Source: Corynebacterium sp. p3-SID1145 (GTDB taxonomy: Bacteria > Actinomycetota > Actinomycetes > Mycobacteriales > Mycobacteriaceae). From it: a stretch of DNA of 64,000 bases. Below, in pieces: positions 1-8,263 of the stretch (position 1 is its first letter; every line of letters begins with the position of its first letter). Under the pieces are notes generated by a model. That model did not search any database, had not been told where the DNA came from, and saw only the letters and a list, made by a program, of their open reading frames with translations. Where the stretch lies: the NCBI GenBank assembly GCA_025144245.1, contig JALXXC010000009.1, positions 1 through 64,000 on the forward strand. The letters are read 5' to 3'. The translations under genes and the position numbers were made by a program.

Positions 1-336
1 CTTGAGTGTTCTGTGCCGGTATCACAACCGCACCAACGATGATGACCCGAAGCACAGGCACCGGGGTCGAATAGAGATCAGGGCGGCGACCCCGACGTGG
101 GTCTCCCCGGGCGGGGCAGCAGTGAAAAACGACCGGCACCCCTACGGAGCAATGCACCAACTGTTCAACCAATAAGCTCCAAAACCCGCCAGATCCCGCC
201 CTATCTGCAACGACCGTACTGGGCTACTTTTCAAAGAGCGCGCACAATAAGCGGACCAAGGCGATCCCGCACAAACACCCCGCGGGACCGCCCACTGCAG
301 CACGCCCGAAAACATAAGGCCGAAGTGCGGGGCCGT
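1..336. other. No recognisable gene at left edge
   Basis: I see no credible coding region on either strand. The open frames here are uncharacteristic of the neighbouring genes and run into the antisense of the TRIC gene. No tRNA, RNase P or tmRNA signature was recognised. It may hold the 3' untranslated region and terminator of the minus-strand TRIC gene, or the edge of a gene outside the window. Confidence 0.4.
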
Positions 337-1470
337 TTAGGAATCCTTGTTCTTGTAGCGTTCGGCGAGGCGCTCGATGAGTTCATCGGTGAGCGCGGTG
401 TCCGAAAGAATGATGTCGAGCATGTCGGCGTGCATCGCTTCGGTTTCGGCTGGGTCGGGTTCGACGGTGGTGTGGGCATCATCGTCGTAGGAGTCGCCGG
501 CCAAGTCGACACCGATGCCTTCTAAGAGGTTTTCTTCCTGGGCCTGCTTTTCCGCCTCGGCCGCGGCGAGCATTTCAGAATCGATGGCGGGGAACTGGTT
601 GGTGAACTCCGTGAGAAACTCGTCGGCCTCGCTGAACGCCTCGGCCGGCTGCTTTCCCCTGCGGATCTCCTTCTCAATGCGGCGCTGGAGCGCTTTCTCC
701 ATCTGGCGGTGCCGCCAGGTGCGCACGCTCTTGGGTTCCAAACCTCGGGCAACCGCCCGGGAGCGGTCTTCGGCTTTTCGCGCGAGGGACACTACTTGTG
801 TGGCTGTCGCGTTGACGGTGGCATTCACGGGCGCGAAGTCCGGGTCCTGGCTGACACGCCAGTTGCCGTAGTAGCCGAAAAGGAACATCGCGTAACTGGT
901 GATGGGCCCCAGCACCATGGACAGGGCGAGAAATCCGGTTGCGTTACCTACGAGCACGATTACTGCGCACGCCACCGCCGGAAGTACGGTGGGCTGGTTG
1001 CCGCCGAACACGGCAGGTTCACGGCCGGTGACAACGTCGCGGATCATGCTCCCGCCAGTGGCGGTGAACACGCCCATCATGATCGTGGGCAGAACGGGCA
1101 ACCCGTACTGGATGGCCTTGGACGCACCGGTAGCGGCCCACAGCGCGGAAACGAGGGCATCGCCGTGGGACTGTAGGAACTCCCACGCGCGGCCCTTGAA
1201 GTAGGTGAACCGGGCGATCAGGGCGCCGGTGAAAGCGAGAATCAGGTATTCGGGTTGGCGCATTGCGGCGACGGTGCCCTGGTTGATGAGGACATCGCGG
1301 AGCATGCCTCCACCGAGCGCCGAAAGCATGGCGATGAAGAAGAATCCCACGATGTCGTAGCCGCGCTGGCGCGCCAAGGTGCCGCCGATGACGCCCATCA
1401 GCAAGACTCCGGATACGTCCATCCATTGGTAGATGGAGCTGATGAGCGGGTCGACCTGGTCCACTGACAT
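337..1470 (-). CDS. TRIC / UPF0126-family cation channel with charged C-terminal tail
   Basis: This is a predicted inner-membrane protein of the trimeric intracellular cation channel family (UPF0126). The N-terminal ~200 residues are a chain of hydrophobic helices with the internal duplication typical of the family: two glycine-rich GG(G/S)xxRD segments, GGGMLRDV and GGSMIRDV. The last ~170 residues are hydrophilic and acidic (many Glu/Asp, e.g. DDDAHTTVEPDP), longer than in minimal family members, and probably cytoplasmic. I chose the ATG at 1470; a TTG three codons upstream is possible, and neither has a clear Shine-Dalgarno sequence. In bacteria the family is linked to monovalent cation flux; the substrate here is inferred. 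Confidence 0.85.
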   Translation of the reverse strand: MSVDQVDPLISSIYQWMDVSGVLLMGVIGGTLARQRGYDIVGFFFIAMLSALGGGMLRDVLINQGTVAAMRQPEYLILAFTGALIARFTYFKGRAWEFLQSHGDALVSALWAATGASKAIQYGLPVLPTIMMGVFTATGGSMIRDVVTGREPAVFGGNQPTVLPAVACAVIVLVGNATGFLALSMVLGPITSYAMFLFGYYGNWRVSQDPDFAPVNATVNATATQVVSLARKAEDRSRAVARGLEPKSVRTWRHRQMEKALQRRIEKEIRRGKQPAEAFSEADEFLTEFTNQFPAIDSEMLAAAEAEKQAQEENLLEGIGVDLAGDSYDDDAHTTVEPDPAETEAMHADMLDIILSDTALTDELIERLAERYKNKDS

Positions 1471-1572
1471 AAATGGCAATTGTAAAGGTGGCCTAATGGG
1501 AAGGCATGTCGGGGCGAATGAATGGCCCGCCCGACCACGCCGAGGCGCCGGGGCGGCACAGCGGGAGGTGAT

Positions 1573-1926
1573 CTACGCGACGTATTTCTTGGTCTCAGCG
1601 AGCCAGTTCTCCAGTTCGCCAGCATCTTCCCACAGGTCGTACAGCTCGGACGTGCCGGGGAGGAGGGCTTGGTTGGCGCGGCGGCGGATCCAGCGCCGGT
1701 CGTCCAACGAAAAGGGGAAGTCGAGGGCCGCTTTCTGGGAGGGGCAGGGCACGTGGCCGTTGAGTACGGCGGCCAAGGCGATCACGGATTCGGCATCGTC
1801 GGTGCCGAGGGGGCCGCGGCCGCAGTCGAAGCGGAACTGGTCCATGCGGAAGGAGCCGTCGGCAAGCGCTGCGACGGCGTCCACTGCCGGGTCGTTGTCG
1901 AACGGCCCGATGTCCCACGTTCCCAT
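1573..1926 (-). CDS. DUF4259 domain protein
   Basis: A small soluble protein of 117 residues that opens with MGTWDIGPFDNDPA, the characteristic start of DUF4259 proteins ('G.WG.G.F.ND.A.D'). The family is widespread in actinobacteria and has no known biochemical role. There is no signal peptide or membrane segment. It sits between coaE and the TRIC gene on the same strand, with gaps of about 75 and 100 bases, so it may be its own transcription unit. The name rests on the N-terminal motif and the length. Confidence 0.7.
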   Translation of the reverse strand: MGTWDIGPFDNDPAVDAVAALADGSFRMDQFRFDCGRGPLGTDDAESVIALAAVLNGHVPCPSQKAALDFPFSLDDRRWIRRRANQALLPGTSELYDLWEDAGELENWLAETKKYVA

Positions 1927-2002
1927 GCCGGATCACGTTAGGGCTCCCAGGTGAATGGGACGTAGCGTGGCCCTGAACGTTATCCGACAAATGGAAGAAA
2001 CT

Positions 2003-2596
2003 TCAGGCGCGCAGCCGCTCGACCAAAGCGTCGACCTGTGGTTTCAGGGCGGATGGGTCGCCGTTGTTGTCGATGATGATGTCGGCGGCGGCGTTGCGCG
2101 TCGCAGCGTCGATCTGCTGGGCGATGCGGGCGCGGGCATCGGCTTCGTCGAGGCCCCGGGAGGAGGTGAGGCGCCGGACGCGCTCCTCGGCGTCGACATC
2201 CACGACGATGGTGAGGTCCATGTCGCGGTTCATTCCGAGTTCGACGAGCAGCGGCATGTCGTAGACCACGGCCGGCTCGCCGGCAGCTTCGGCGGCCGTG
2301 AACCGGCGCTCGGACTCCGCGCGGATCGCGGGGTGGGTGATCGAGTTCAGCTTTTCAGTCGCTTGCTTATCGACGAACGCCCTCCGCGCCAACTCGCCCC
2401 TGTCCAGCGACCCGTCTGCCCGGATGAGGTCGTCGCCGAATGCGGCTGCGACGTCGTCGAGCACGGGGGAACCCGGCTCCATGATCTCCCGGGCGATCTT
2501 GTCGGCGTCGACAACCGCGAAACCGGCGTCGGCGAGCAGCTTGGCGACGGTAGATTTACCGCTCCCGATTCCCCCTGTCAGACCGATTTTCTTCAT
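2003..2596 (-). CDS. coaE: Dephospho-CoA kinase
   Basis: CoaE phosphorylates the 3'-hydroxyl of dephospho-CoA, the last step of coenzyme A synthesis, in the cytoplasm. The 197-residue protein begins MKKIGLTGGIGSGKST, a textbook P-loop, followed by DADKIAREIMEPG and the conserved DMPLLVELG segment of the family. Length is normal. The start lies two bases after the stop of the upstream acyltransferase gene, so the two are probably co-transcribed, a loose thematic fit since both handle CoA. A GCTTATCGACG word lies inside the gene at 2365. Confidence 0.97.
   Translation of the reverse strand: MKKIGLTGGIGSGKSTVAKLLADAGFAVVDADKIAREIMEPGSPVLDDVAAAFGDDLIRADGSLDRGELARRAFVDKQATEKLNSITHPAIRAESERRFTAAEAAGEPAVVYDMPLLVELGMNRDMDLTIVVDVDAEERVRRLTSSRGLDEADARARIAQQIDAATRNAAADIIIDNNGDPSALKPQVDALVERLRA
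2365..2375 (+). repeat. GCTTATCGACG word, copy in coaE
   Basis: Exact copy of the dispersed 11-mer, inside coaE, read there as Val-Asp-Lys (gtc gat aag). Confidence 0.9.
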
Positions 2597-2598
2597 GG

Positions 2599-4341
2599 TC
2601 AGGCAATCTCCCCGCAGAATTCCCAGAACAGCTTCGATGCGGTGGCGATGCTCGTGCGGAATTTATCCGCCCGCTCCGCCGTGGAGGTATTCCAGGACAC
2701 GCAGAACTCGGTGTCCCCAGGCAGCGGGGTGTAGGAGATTCCGAAGCCCTCGGGCAATGTCGGCGCGAAGCAGTACCGCACGATCTGGTCGGCGCCGCCG
2801 ATGGAGGTGGTGGACAGGAAGTCGCGGCGGGCGGCGGTCACGGTCCGGTCGGTGAAGAACGAGTCGGAGTCGTCGATCGTCGCCATCATCTGGATGTGGC
2901 GGTCGAAACCGTTTCCCGACTTGCAGCGTTTCACCCAGGCGCGGTGGGCGTCGAGGGCGGACTGGAGATCGGATGGGGTGGCGGTGGCGTCGACAAGCTT
3001 CTGCGCGAAAGCGACCGCTTCAGGCGTGGCGGCGCGCAGGCACTCGGTGCGGCCGGCACGGAATTCCCGCATGTCGACGGCCTCGTACACCGCCCGCACG
3101 TACCCGTACGCCAGCTGCTGCGCGATGGTCATGATGAGCTGCGCTGACGCGTCGCGGCTGATCTTGAACGGCAGGTCAGCCGGGACATTGTGCGGCACCG
3201 TGATGATGTCCGCTGTGAAACGCTCCGCTTTGTTGCGGAAGCTGTCCAGCTGGGCCGTGATCTGCTCCGCGGTGGTGTCGTCGAGGTCCCAGGTGAGTTC
3301 CTCAGGCATCGCTGGGGTGCCGGCGGGGGAGTCGGGGAGTTCGGCATCCTGCATGCGCCCCACCGCCGCAACCAGCGTCGCGCCGTCCTGGCCGGAATGC
3401 TCGACGTGGACGCTGACCCAGTCGCTGTCGAGGTCGACCAGGTAGCTCAGCGGCTTGTACACCCATGCCCCGCGCGGGGTGAAAGTAGCTTCCCGGATGC
3501 GCTCGGCGTCGCTGCGGGAGGATCCGTCCTGCAGTTCGACGGTGAAGAGCATGTCGGACAGGCGCTCGTACACTGCGGCATTGCCGTCACGCTCCAGGAT
3601 CGCGGGAAGGAGTTCCGCGAGCACGCCGGAGCCGAGCAAGGACGGCGCGTTGAAGTCGATTTTGCCCGTGCCGGAGCGTGCACGGTCGCGGGCTTCTTCG
3701 AGGCCCGTCCGCAGGTCCTTGACGGAGAGGATTGCGCCGTCGCCGTCACTGACGGGGAGGGCGAAGAGTCGGCCGTCGACGAATACACCGATCTCCCGGT
3801 TCTGCGCGCCCAGCTGCGACGCGATAATCCGGTCTTCGCCTTCCTCCGGATGCCTGATTCCGCCGGCGTAGACGAACCACTGGTTCATGGTGATGCGGTT
3901 GCCCCGGGCGTCGGTCTCCTCGGTGATGCCGCCCGACGCGGCGGCGAGGTGGACGGTGGCGGCGCGGCGGATGAATTCGGCAGCGCGCTCGAAACCCTCC
4001 GCGCCTTCAGTGCCTTCAACGGCCGGAAAGAACAACTGGAACCCGACGTTCGACGCCAACGTGAGGGGGGAGCGGGTGGTGAGGTAGGAGGAATACCATT
4101 CGTCGTTAAGCCAGTTGGTGCCCGCTTCCTCGCGCACCGACGCGCGCTCGCGCAGCTGCGCATCGAGCCGCGGGCCGGCACCCGAGCGGAACTTATCGAC
4201 GAGCCCCTCCGCGTACTCCAATTCACTGCCCTCCAAGACGGCGGCCAGAGCATGGGCGTAGGCGTCGAGCGTGTCGTCGAGCGGCGGGACCGGAAGCGGC
4301 TTCAGATCAGTCGTCGCTGGGTGGGGAGCAGGGTACGCCAT
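2599..4341 (-). CDS. Choline/carnitine O-acyltransferase family protein
   Basis: This 580-residue protein matches the carnitine/choline acyltransferase family, which moves acyl groups between CoA and carnitine or choline. Visible family marks in order: NWLNDEWYSSYLTTRSPL near residues 76-93; MNQWFVYAGGIRHP near 152-165; the catalytic His in VEHSGQDG (His315; animal enzymes have EHxxxDG); VYEAVDMREFRAGRTE at 418-433; NGFDRH at 477-482; and STTSIGG at 510-516 followed by a YCFAPxxPxGxGxxY stretch. Length equals that of animal carnitine acetyltransferase. The start ATG follows a good AGGAGG. It is two bases upstream of coaE. Family placement is by motif; the acceptor (carnitine, choline or other) is not known. 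Confidence 0.85.
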   Translation of the reverse strand: MAYPAPHPATTDLKPLPVPPLDDTLDAYAHALAAVLEGSELEYAEGLVDKFRSGAGPRLDAQLRERASVREEAGTNWLNDEWYSSYLTTRSPLTLASNVGFQLFFPAVEGTEGAEGFERAAEFIRRAATVHLAAASGGITEETDARGNRITMNQWFVYAGGIRHPEEGEDRIIASQLGAQNREIGVFVDGRLFALPVSDGDGAILSVKDLRTGLEEARDRARSGTGKIDFNAPSLLGSGVLAELLPAILERDGNAAVYERLSDMLFTVELQDGSSRSDAERIREATFTPRGAWVYKPLSYLVDLDSDWVSVHVEHSGQDGATLVAAVGRMQDAELPDSPAGTPAMPEELTWDLDDTTAEQITAQLDSFRNKAERFTADIITVPHNVPADLPFKISRDASAQLIMTIAQQLAYGYVRAVYEAVDMREFRAGRTECLRAATPEAVAFAQKLVDATATPSDLQSALDAHRAWVKRCKSGNGFDRHIQMMATIDDSDSFFTDRTVTAARRDFLSTTSIGGADQIVRYCFAPTLPEGFGISYTPLPGDTEFCVSWNTSTAERADKFRTSIATASKLFWEFCGEIA

Positions 4342-4431
4342 GGCGGGGCCTCCTATACGTCTACGCCTAAAAATCGTATGTCGCCGGGAGTAGAAACACT
4401 CCCTTCACACTACCCAGCGCGGCCGCGGAAC
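4342..4431 (-). promoter_or_regulatory. Gap with 5' region of the acyltransferase gene
   Basis: The gap between the ABC ATPase stop and the acyltransferase start holds the AGGAGG of the acyltransferase and a small hairpin, GGGAGT-AGAAAC-ACTCCC at 4386-4403, that could end the ABC operon. It has no T-run on the minus strand, so termination is uncertain. Confidence 0.35.
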
Positions 4432-6222
4432 CTACAGCGACGGGATGTGTGCCAAGAGACTGCGCGTGTACTCGTGCTGTGGGTTGTCGAGGACGTTGTC
4501 GACCGGCCCGTCGTCTACGATGACGCCCTTGTTCAGCACGGCCACGCGTGTGGCGATGTGGCGCGCCAGGGCGATGTTGTGGGTGACGAAGAGCAGCGAC
4601 AGGCCGCGTTCGTACCGCAGCTCGGCGAGCAGGCGCAGGATCGAGGCTTGGACAGACACATCGAGCGCCGAGGTGATCTCGTCGCACACCAGCACCGACG
4701 GGGCGTTGACGAGGGCGCGGCCGATCGCCGCGCGTTGGCGCTCACCGCCGGAGAGATCGCCCGGACGGCGGTCGTAGAAACTGCGGTCCAGCTGCACGGC
4801 CTCGAGCGTCTCCTCGACGATCTCGCGCTGCTCGTTCCTGGACAATTCGCCGGCCATGACGAGCGGGACGCTCATCGACTCGCCGATCGTGCGACGCGGG
4901 TTCAGCGAGGAGAACGGCGACTGGAAGATGTACTGGATATCTTTCCGGTGCTCGAGCGTGCGGTCGCGGCTCGAGTGCGCCAGCTCTTCGCCCCGCAGCA
5001 GCACGTCGCCGGTGTAGCCGGGGTTGAGGCCGGCCACGGAGCGGGCGAGCGTCGTCTTTCCGGAACCAGATTCGCCGAGCAGGAGGGTCGATTCGCCGGC
5101 TTCGATTCCCAGGTTGATGCCGTGGAGCACCTTGTTGTCGCCGTAGGCCATCTCCAGGTCCCGGATGCGGAGAATGGGTTCGCCGGCGGTGGCGGGGCTT
5201 GCGGCGGCGCCAGCACCGTCGGCGGTTGCGGAGGCTGCCGCGGTTGCGGTGCTGGTTGTCTCTGTCTGGTGGGCTTCAGCCCACGACTTCGTCCAGCGGT
5301 GGTTGCCCGCGATATCCTTTTCGCCCTCGAGGTCGGGAATGGCGCCGAGCAGCTTGCGGGTGTAGGCGTGCTTCGGGTTGTAGAGCACGGCGTTGTAAGG
5401 GCCTTCTTCGACGATGTCGCCGCGGAGCATGACGACGACGCGGTCCACCAACTCACCGACAACTGCGAGGTCGTGGGTGATGTAGAGCGACGCTACGTCG
5501 TTCTTCATCGTCATGGAGCGGATGGTCTGCAGAACGTGGTGCTGGGTGGTGACGTCGAGGCCGGTGGTCGGCTCGTCGAGAATCAGCACATCGGGGTACA
5601 TGGCGAAGGCCATGGCGATACCGACGCGCTGCTGCTGGCCGCCCGATAGCTGGTGCGGCCAGCGGGCCAAGTACTCGTCGGTGTCGGGCAGGTTCACATC
5701 GCGCATCACTTCCCGGACGCGGTCGGCGCGCTCGGTGGCGTTGGCCCCGTATCCGTGAATGTCGAGGACCTCGCGGATCTGGTCGCCGATGCGTATCGCC
5801 GGGTTGAGGCTGAGCGCGGGGTCCTGCGGAATGTAGGCGACGCGGGCGCCGCGCAGGTCCCTGACCTCGTCGTCGCTCAGCGAGAGGACATCGGTGGTCT
5901 GGCCGTCGCGGGAGTACAGGGTGACTGACCCGTCTGTGATGGTCAGACCGGTGCGGACGTGGCCGAGCGCGGCCAGCCCGGCAGTGGTCTTTCCGGAGCC
6001 GGATTCGCCGACGAGGCCGACGATTTCGCCGCGGTAGAGGTCCATGTCGACGCCGTGCAGGATCTCGGTGCCGCTGTAGGTGGCCATGCGGAGGTCGTGG
6101 ATGCGGAGGACGAGGGTGTCGTCGCTACGCACGGGCGATACGTGCTCGCCCTGGCCGCCTGTCGACGCCCTCAGGGATTTCTTCTTCGGGCCCTTTCCGC
6201 CCGCGTTCATCGAGGTAGTCAT
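4432..6222 (-). CDS. Dual-domain peptide/nickel-type ABC transporter ATPase
   Basis: Two ABC ATPase domains in one 596-residue chain, equivalent to a DppD-DppF or OppD-OppF fusion. The first domain shows Walker A GESGSGKTTA, signature LSGGQQQRVGIA and Walker [12 protein letters not shown]. The second shows GESGSGKTTLARS, LSGGERQRAAIG and LVCDEITSALD. An Ala/Thr-rich linker joins them (residues about 315-345). Each domain is followed by the short C-terminal oligopeptide extension that includes 'HAYTRKLLGAIPDL' or 'HEYTRSLLAHIPSL'. The start overlaps the permease stop by four bases (ATGA), so the genes are translationally coupled. It powers the uptake system encoded upstream. Confidence 0.95.
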   Translation of the reverse strand: MTTSMNAGGKGPKKKSLRASTGGQGEHVSPVRSDDTLVLRIHDLRMATYSGTEILHGVDMDLYRGEIVGLVGESGSGKTTAGLAALGHVRTGLTITDGSVTLYSRDGQTTDVLSLSDDEVRDLRGARVAYIPQDPALSLNPAIRIGDQIREVLDIHGYGANATERADRVREVMRDVNLPDTDEYLARWPHQLSGGQQQRVGIAMAFAMYPDVLILDEPTTGLDVTTQHHVLQTIRSMTMKNDVASLYITHDLAVVGELVDRVVVMLRGDIVEEGPYNAVLYNPKHAYTRKLLGAIPDLEGEKDIAGNHRWTKSWAEAHQTETTSTATAAASATADGAGAAASPATAGEPILRIRDLEMAYGDNKVLHGINLGIEAGESTLLLGESGSGKTTLARSVAGLNPGYTGDVLLRGEELAHSSRDRTLEHRKDIQYIFQSPFSSLNPRRTIGESMSVPLVMAGELSRNEQREIVEETLEAVQLDRSFYDRRPGDLSGGERQRAAIGRALVNAPSVLVCDEITSALDVSVQASILRLLAELRYERGLSLLFVTHNIALARHIATRVAVLNKGVIVDDGPVDNVLDNPQHEYTRSLLAHIPSL

Positions 6223-7313
6223 GCCTGCTCCTTCGGGGCAGCGCTACGGCTGCGAATGTCTTCGTTGATGATGGGCTCCACTTTCTCGCGGCGCTCGCTC
6301 GGGGTGGTCGAGCCGTTGCGTTTGATGGGGGTGGCGGTGGAGGCGGTTGCGCGGGCGGTGGCGTCGGCAAGCATGTTCGTGCCGATTGTGAGCACCGCGA
6401 TGGCGATGACCGGCAGCACCACACCCCACGGCTGGATCGACAACGCGATGCGGTTCTCGTTGATCATCAGGCCCCAGTCGGCTGCCGGAGGCTGGATGCC
6501 GAGTCCCAGGAAGGACAGGGATGCGATCGAACCGATCGAGTAGGTCAGGCGCAAACCGGCCTCGACAGACAGCGGGCCCGTGATATTTGGAAGGATCTCC
6601 TGCGTGAGGATCTTCCAGTGGGGAACCGAGTACATCTGCGCGGCGCGAATGTAGTCCTCGTTGGTGACCGACTGGGTGGCCGAGCGTGCGACGCGGGCGA
6701 TGCGCGGTGCGTGAGTCAGACCGATGACCAGGACGAGGACGGTCGCGGAGGGGCCGAAGATCACGATGGCGAGCATGGCGAAGATCAACTGCGGGAATGC
6801 CAGCAAGACATCGTTGATGCGCATGATGACGGCGTCGGTCTTGCCGCCCGCGTAGCCGGCGATCATGCCCAGCACCGTGCCCACGACCATGCCGAGCACG
6901 GTCGCGAGGAACGCGGTGATCAGCAGGATCAGACCGCCGCCGATGAAGCGGGACAGGACGGAACGGCCGAGGTTGTCGGTGCCGAAGACACCGTCGGAGA
7001 CGAACGGGAGGCCGATGAACTCCGTGGTGGAATGCCCGGTGAGCTGTTCCGTGAAGAAATAGCCGAGGACGGCGACCAGCAGCACCAGACCGGTGAGGAT
7101 CATGCCCACCTTGCCCTCCGGTTGCGCCCAGATCCGCTTCAGCAGCGGGTCGGGCTTGGACAGAGAGGCCTTGAGCTCGTCGCCGGTGCGTACATCGGTG
7201 GCGGCCGCAGGCTCTGCGCCAGTTCCCGTGCCGGCGGCAGTGTCGGCCTCGAGCGTTTCCGCCTGGGCGAGCGACTCGGTGGACTCAGTGCCAGGTGTGT
7301 GTGGCTGGGTCAT
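6219..7313 (-). CDS. ABC transporter permease (DppC-like)
   Basis: Inner-membrane permease of a peptide/nickel-type ABC importer, 364 residues. An N-terminal cytoplasmic region of ~75 residues rich in Thr, Glu and Ala precedes the first membrane helix (VGMILTGLVLLVAVLGYFF). It carries the BPD transport domain with the EAA-type loop (EDYIRAAQMYSVPHWKILTQEILPN). The frame stays open far upstream, but the start is the ATG at 7313: it overlaps the stop of the DppB-like gene by one base (TAATG). It ends in an ATGA overlap with the ATPase gene. Confidence 0.94.
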   Translation of the reverse strand: MTQPHTPGTESTESLAQAETLEADTAAGTGTGAEPAAATDVRTGDELKASLSKPDPLLKRIWAQPEGKVGMILTGLVLLVAVLGYFFTEQLTGHSTTEFIGLPFVSDGVFGTDNLGRSVLSRFIGGGLILLITAFLATVLGMVVGTVLGMIAGYAGGKTDAVIMRINDVLLAFPQLIFAMLAIVIFGPSATVLVLVIGLTHAPRIARVARSATQSVTNEDYIRAAQMYSVPHWKILTQEILPNITGPLSVEAGLRLTYSIGSIASLSFLGLGIQPPAADWGLMINENRIALSIQPWGVVLPVIAIAVLTIGTNMLADATARATASTATPIKRNGSTTPSERREKVEPIINEDIRSRSAAPKEQA

Positions 7314-8260
7314 TAGTTGCTCCTTAGCTTCGGGTTGGCCATGATGCCCACGATGTCGGCGAGCAGGTTCACCACGACGTACACGGCGGCGATCAGCAAG
7401 GTGACCGCCTGGACGACTTGGACGTCGCGGTAGTTGACGGCGTCGATCATCGCGACGCCGAGGCCGGGGTAGCGGAACAGGTACTCGACGACGACGATGC
7501 CGCCGGCGAGCCACGCCAGCTGGATGGCGACGACCTGGGCGATCGGGCCGATCGCGTGGGGGAGTGCGTGGCGGAAGATGACGCGGCGTTCGGGCACGCC
7601 CTTCAGACGCGCCATCTCGACGTAGCCGGAGTCGAGGGTTTCGATCATCGTTGCGCGGGTCATTCGCGCGATGTACGGACTGACGACGAGCGCCAGCGTC
7701 AGCGTCGGCAGCACCAGCTGCGACGGGAACGACCAGACGGAAGCGCCCGGCTGCGACATCGTCACCGCCGGCAGCACCTGGAAGACTGAGGTAGCGAACA
7801 CGGTGACCAGCAAGATACCGATGACGAACTCCGGCATCGCCGCCAGGATCAGCGTCACCCAAGTGATGGCCTGGTCGCGGCGGAACCCGCGCCACCACGC
7901 GGCGTAGACACCGACGAGAATGCCCAGCGGGATTGCGACGAGGGCGGCGAGAACCATTAGCACCAGTGAGTTCACCAGGGGCTCACCGAGTAGTTCCGAC
8001 ACGGGGCCGCCTGTGGTCGTCGAGGTACCGAAGTCGCCGGTGAGTACGCCGCCGAGCCACAGGAAGTAGCGCTGGAAGGGGTTCTTGTCCAAGTTCATTT
8101 CCGCCTGGAGGGCGGCGATGCGTTCCGGGGTGGCCTGCTGGCCCAGAATCGCGCGGGCGGGATCGCCCGGCAGAAGCAGTGTGGCGCAGAAAATGATCAC
8201 CGACACTGCCAAAAGAATGAAGATGCTCAAGCCGAGTCGGCGAGCGATGAGTTTGCCCAT
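7313..8260 (-). CDS. ABC transporter permease (DppB-like)
   Basis: A 315-residue inner-membrane permease starting MGKLIARRLGLSIFILLAVSV, the usual start of DppB/OppB proteins: one N-terminal helix, the periplasmic-type segment with LLPGDPARAILG, then five helices. The coupling loop GYVEMARLKGVPERRVIFRHALPHA matches the family. It lies three bases downstream of the receptor gene and overlaps the next permease by one base, in the standard order receptor-B-C-ATPase. Confidence 0.95.
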   Translation of the reverse strand: MGKLIARRLGLSIFILLAVSVIIFCATLLLPGDPARAILGQQATPERIAALQAEMNLDKNPFQRYFLWLGGVLTGDFGTSTTTGGPVSELLGEPLVNSLVLMVLAALVAIPLGILVGVYAAWWRGFRRDQAITWVTLILAAMPEFVIGILLVTVFATSVFQVLPAVTMSQPGASVWSFPSQLVLPTLTLALVVSPYIARMTRATMIETLDSGYVEMARLKGVPERRVIFRHALPHAIGPIAQVVAIQLAWLAGGIVVVEYLFRYPGLGVAMIDAVNYRDVQVVQAVTLLIAAVYVVVNLLADIVGIMANPKLRSN

Positions 8261-8263
8261 TGT

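Noticed and set aside
97..525. Open frame at the left edge on the plus strand
   Set aside because: It overlaps the TRIC gene antisense; composition is Arg/Pro-rich noise without any domain.
3190..5649. A very long open frame on the plus strand opposite the acyltransferase and ABC ATPase genes
   Set aside because: It is antisense to two clear genes with strong motifs; long open antisense frames are expected at this GC content.
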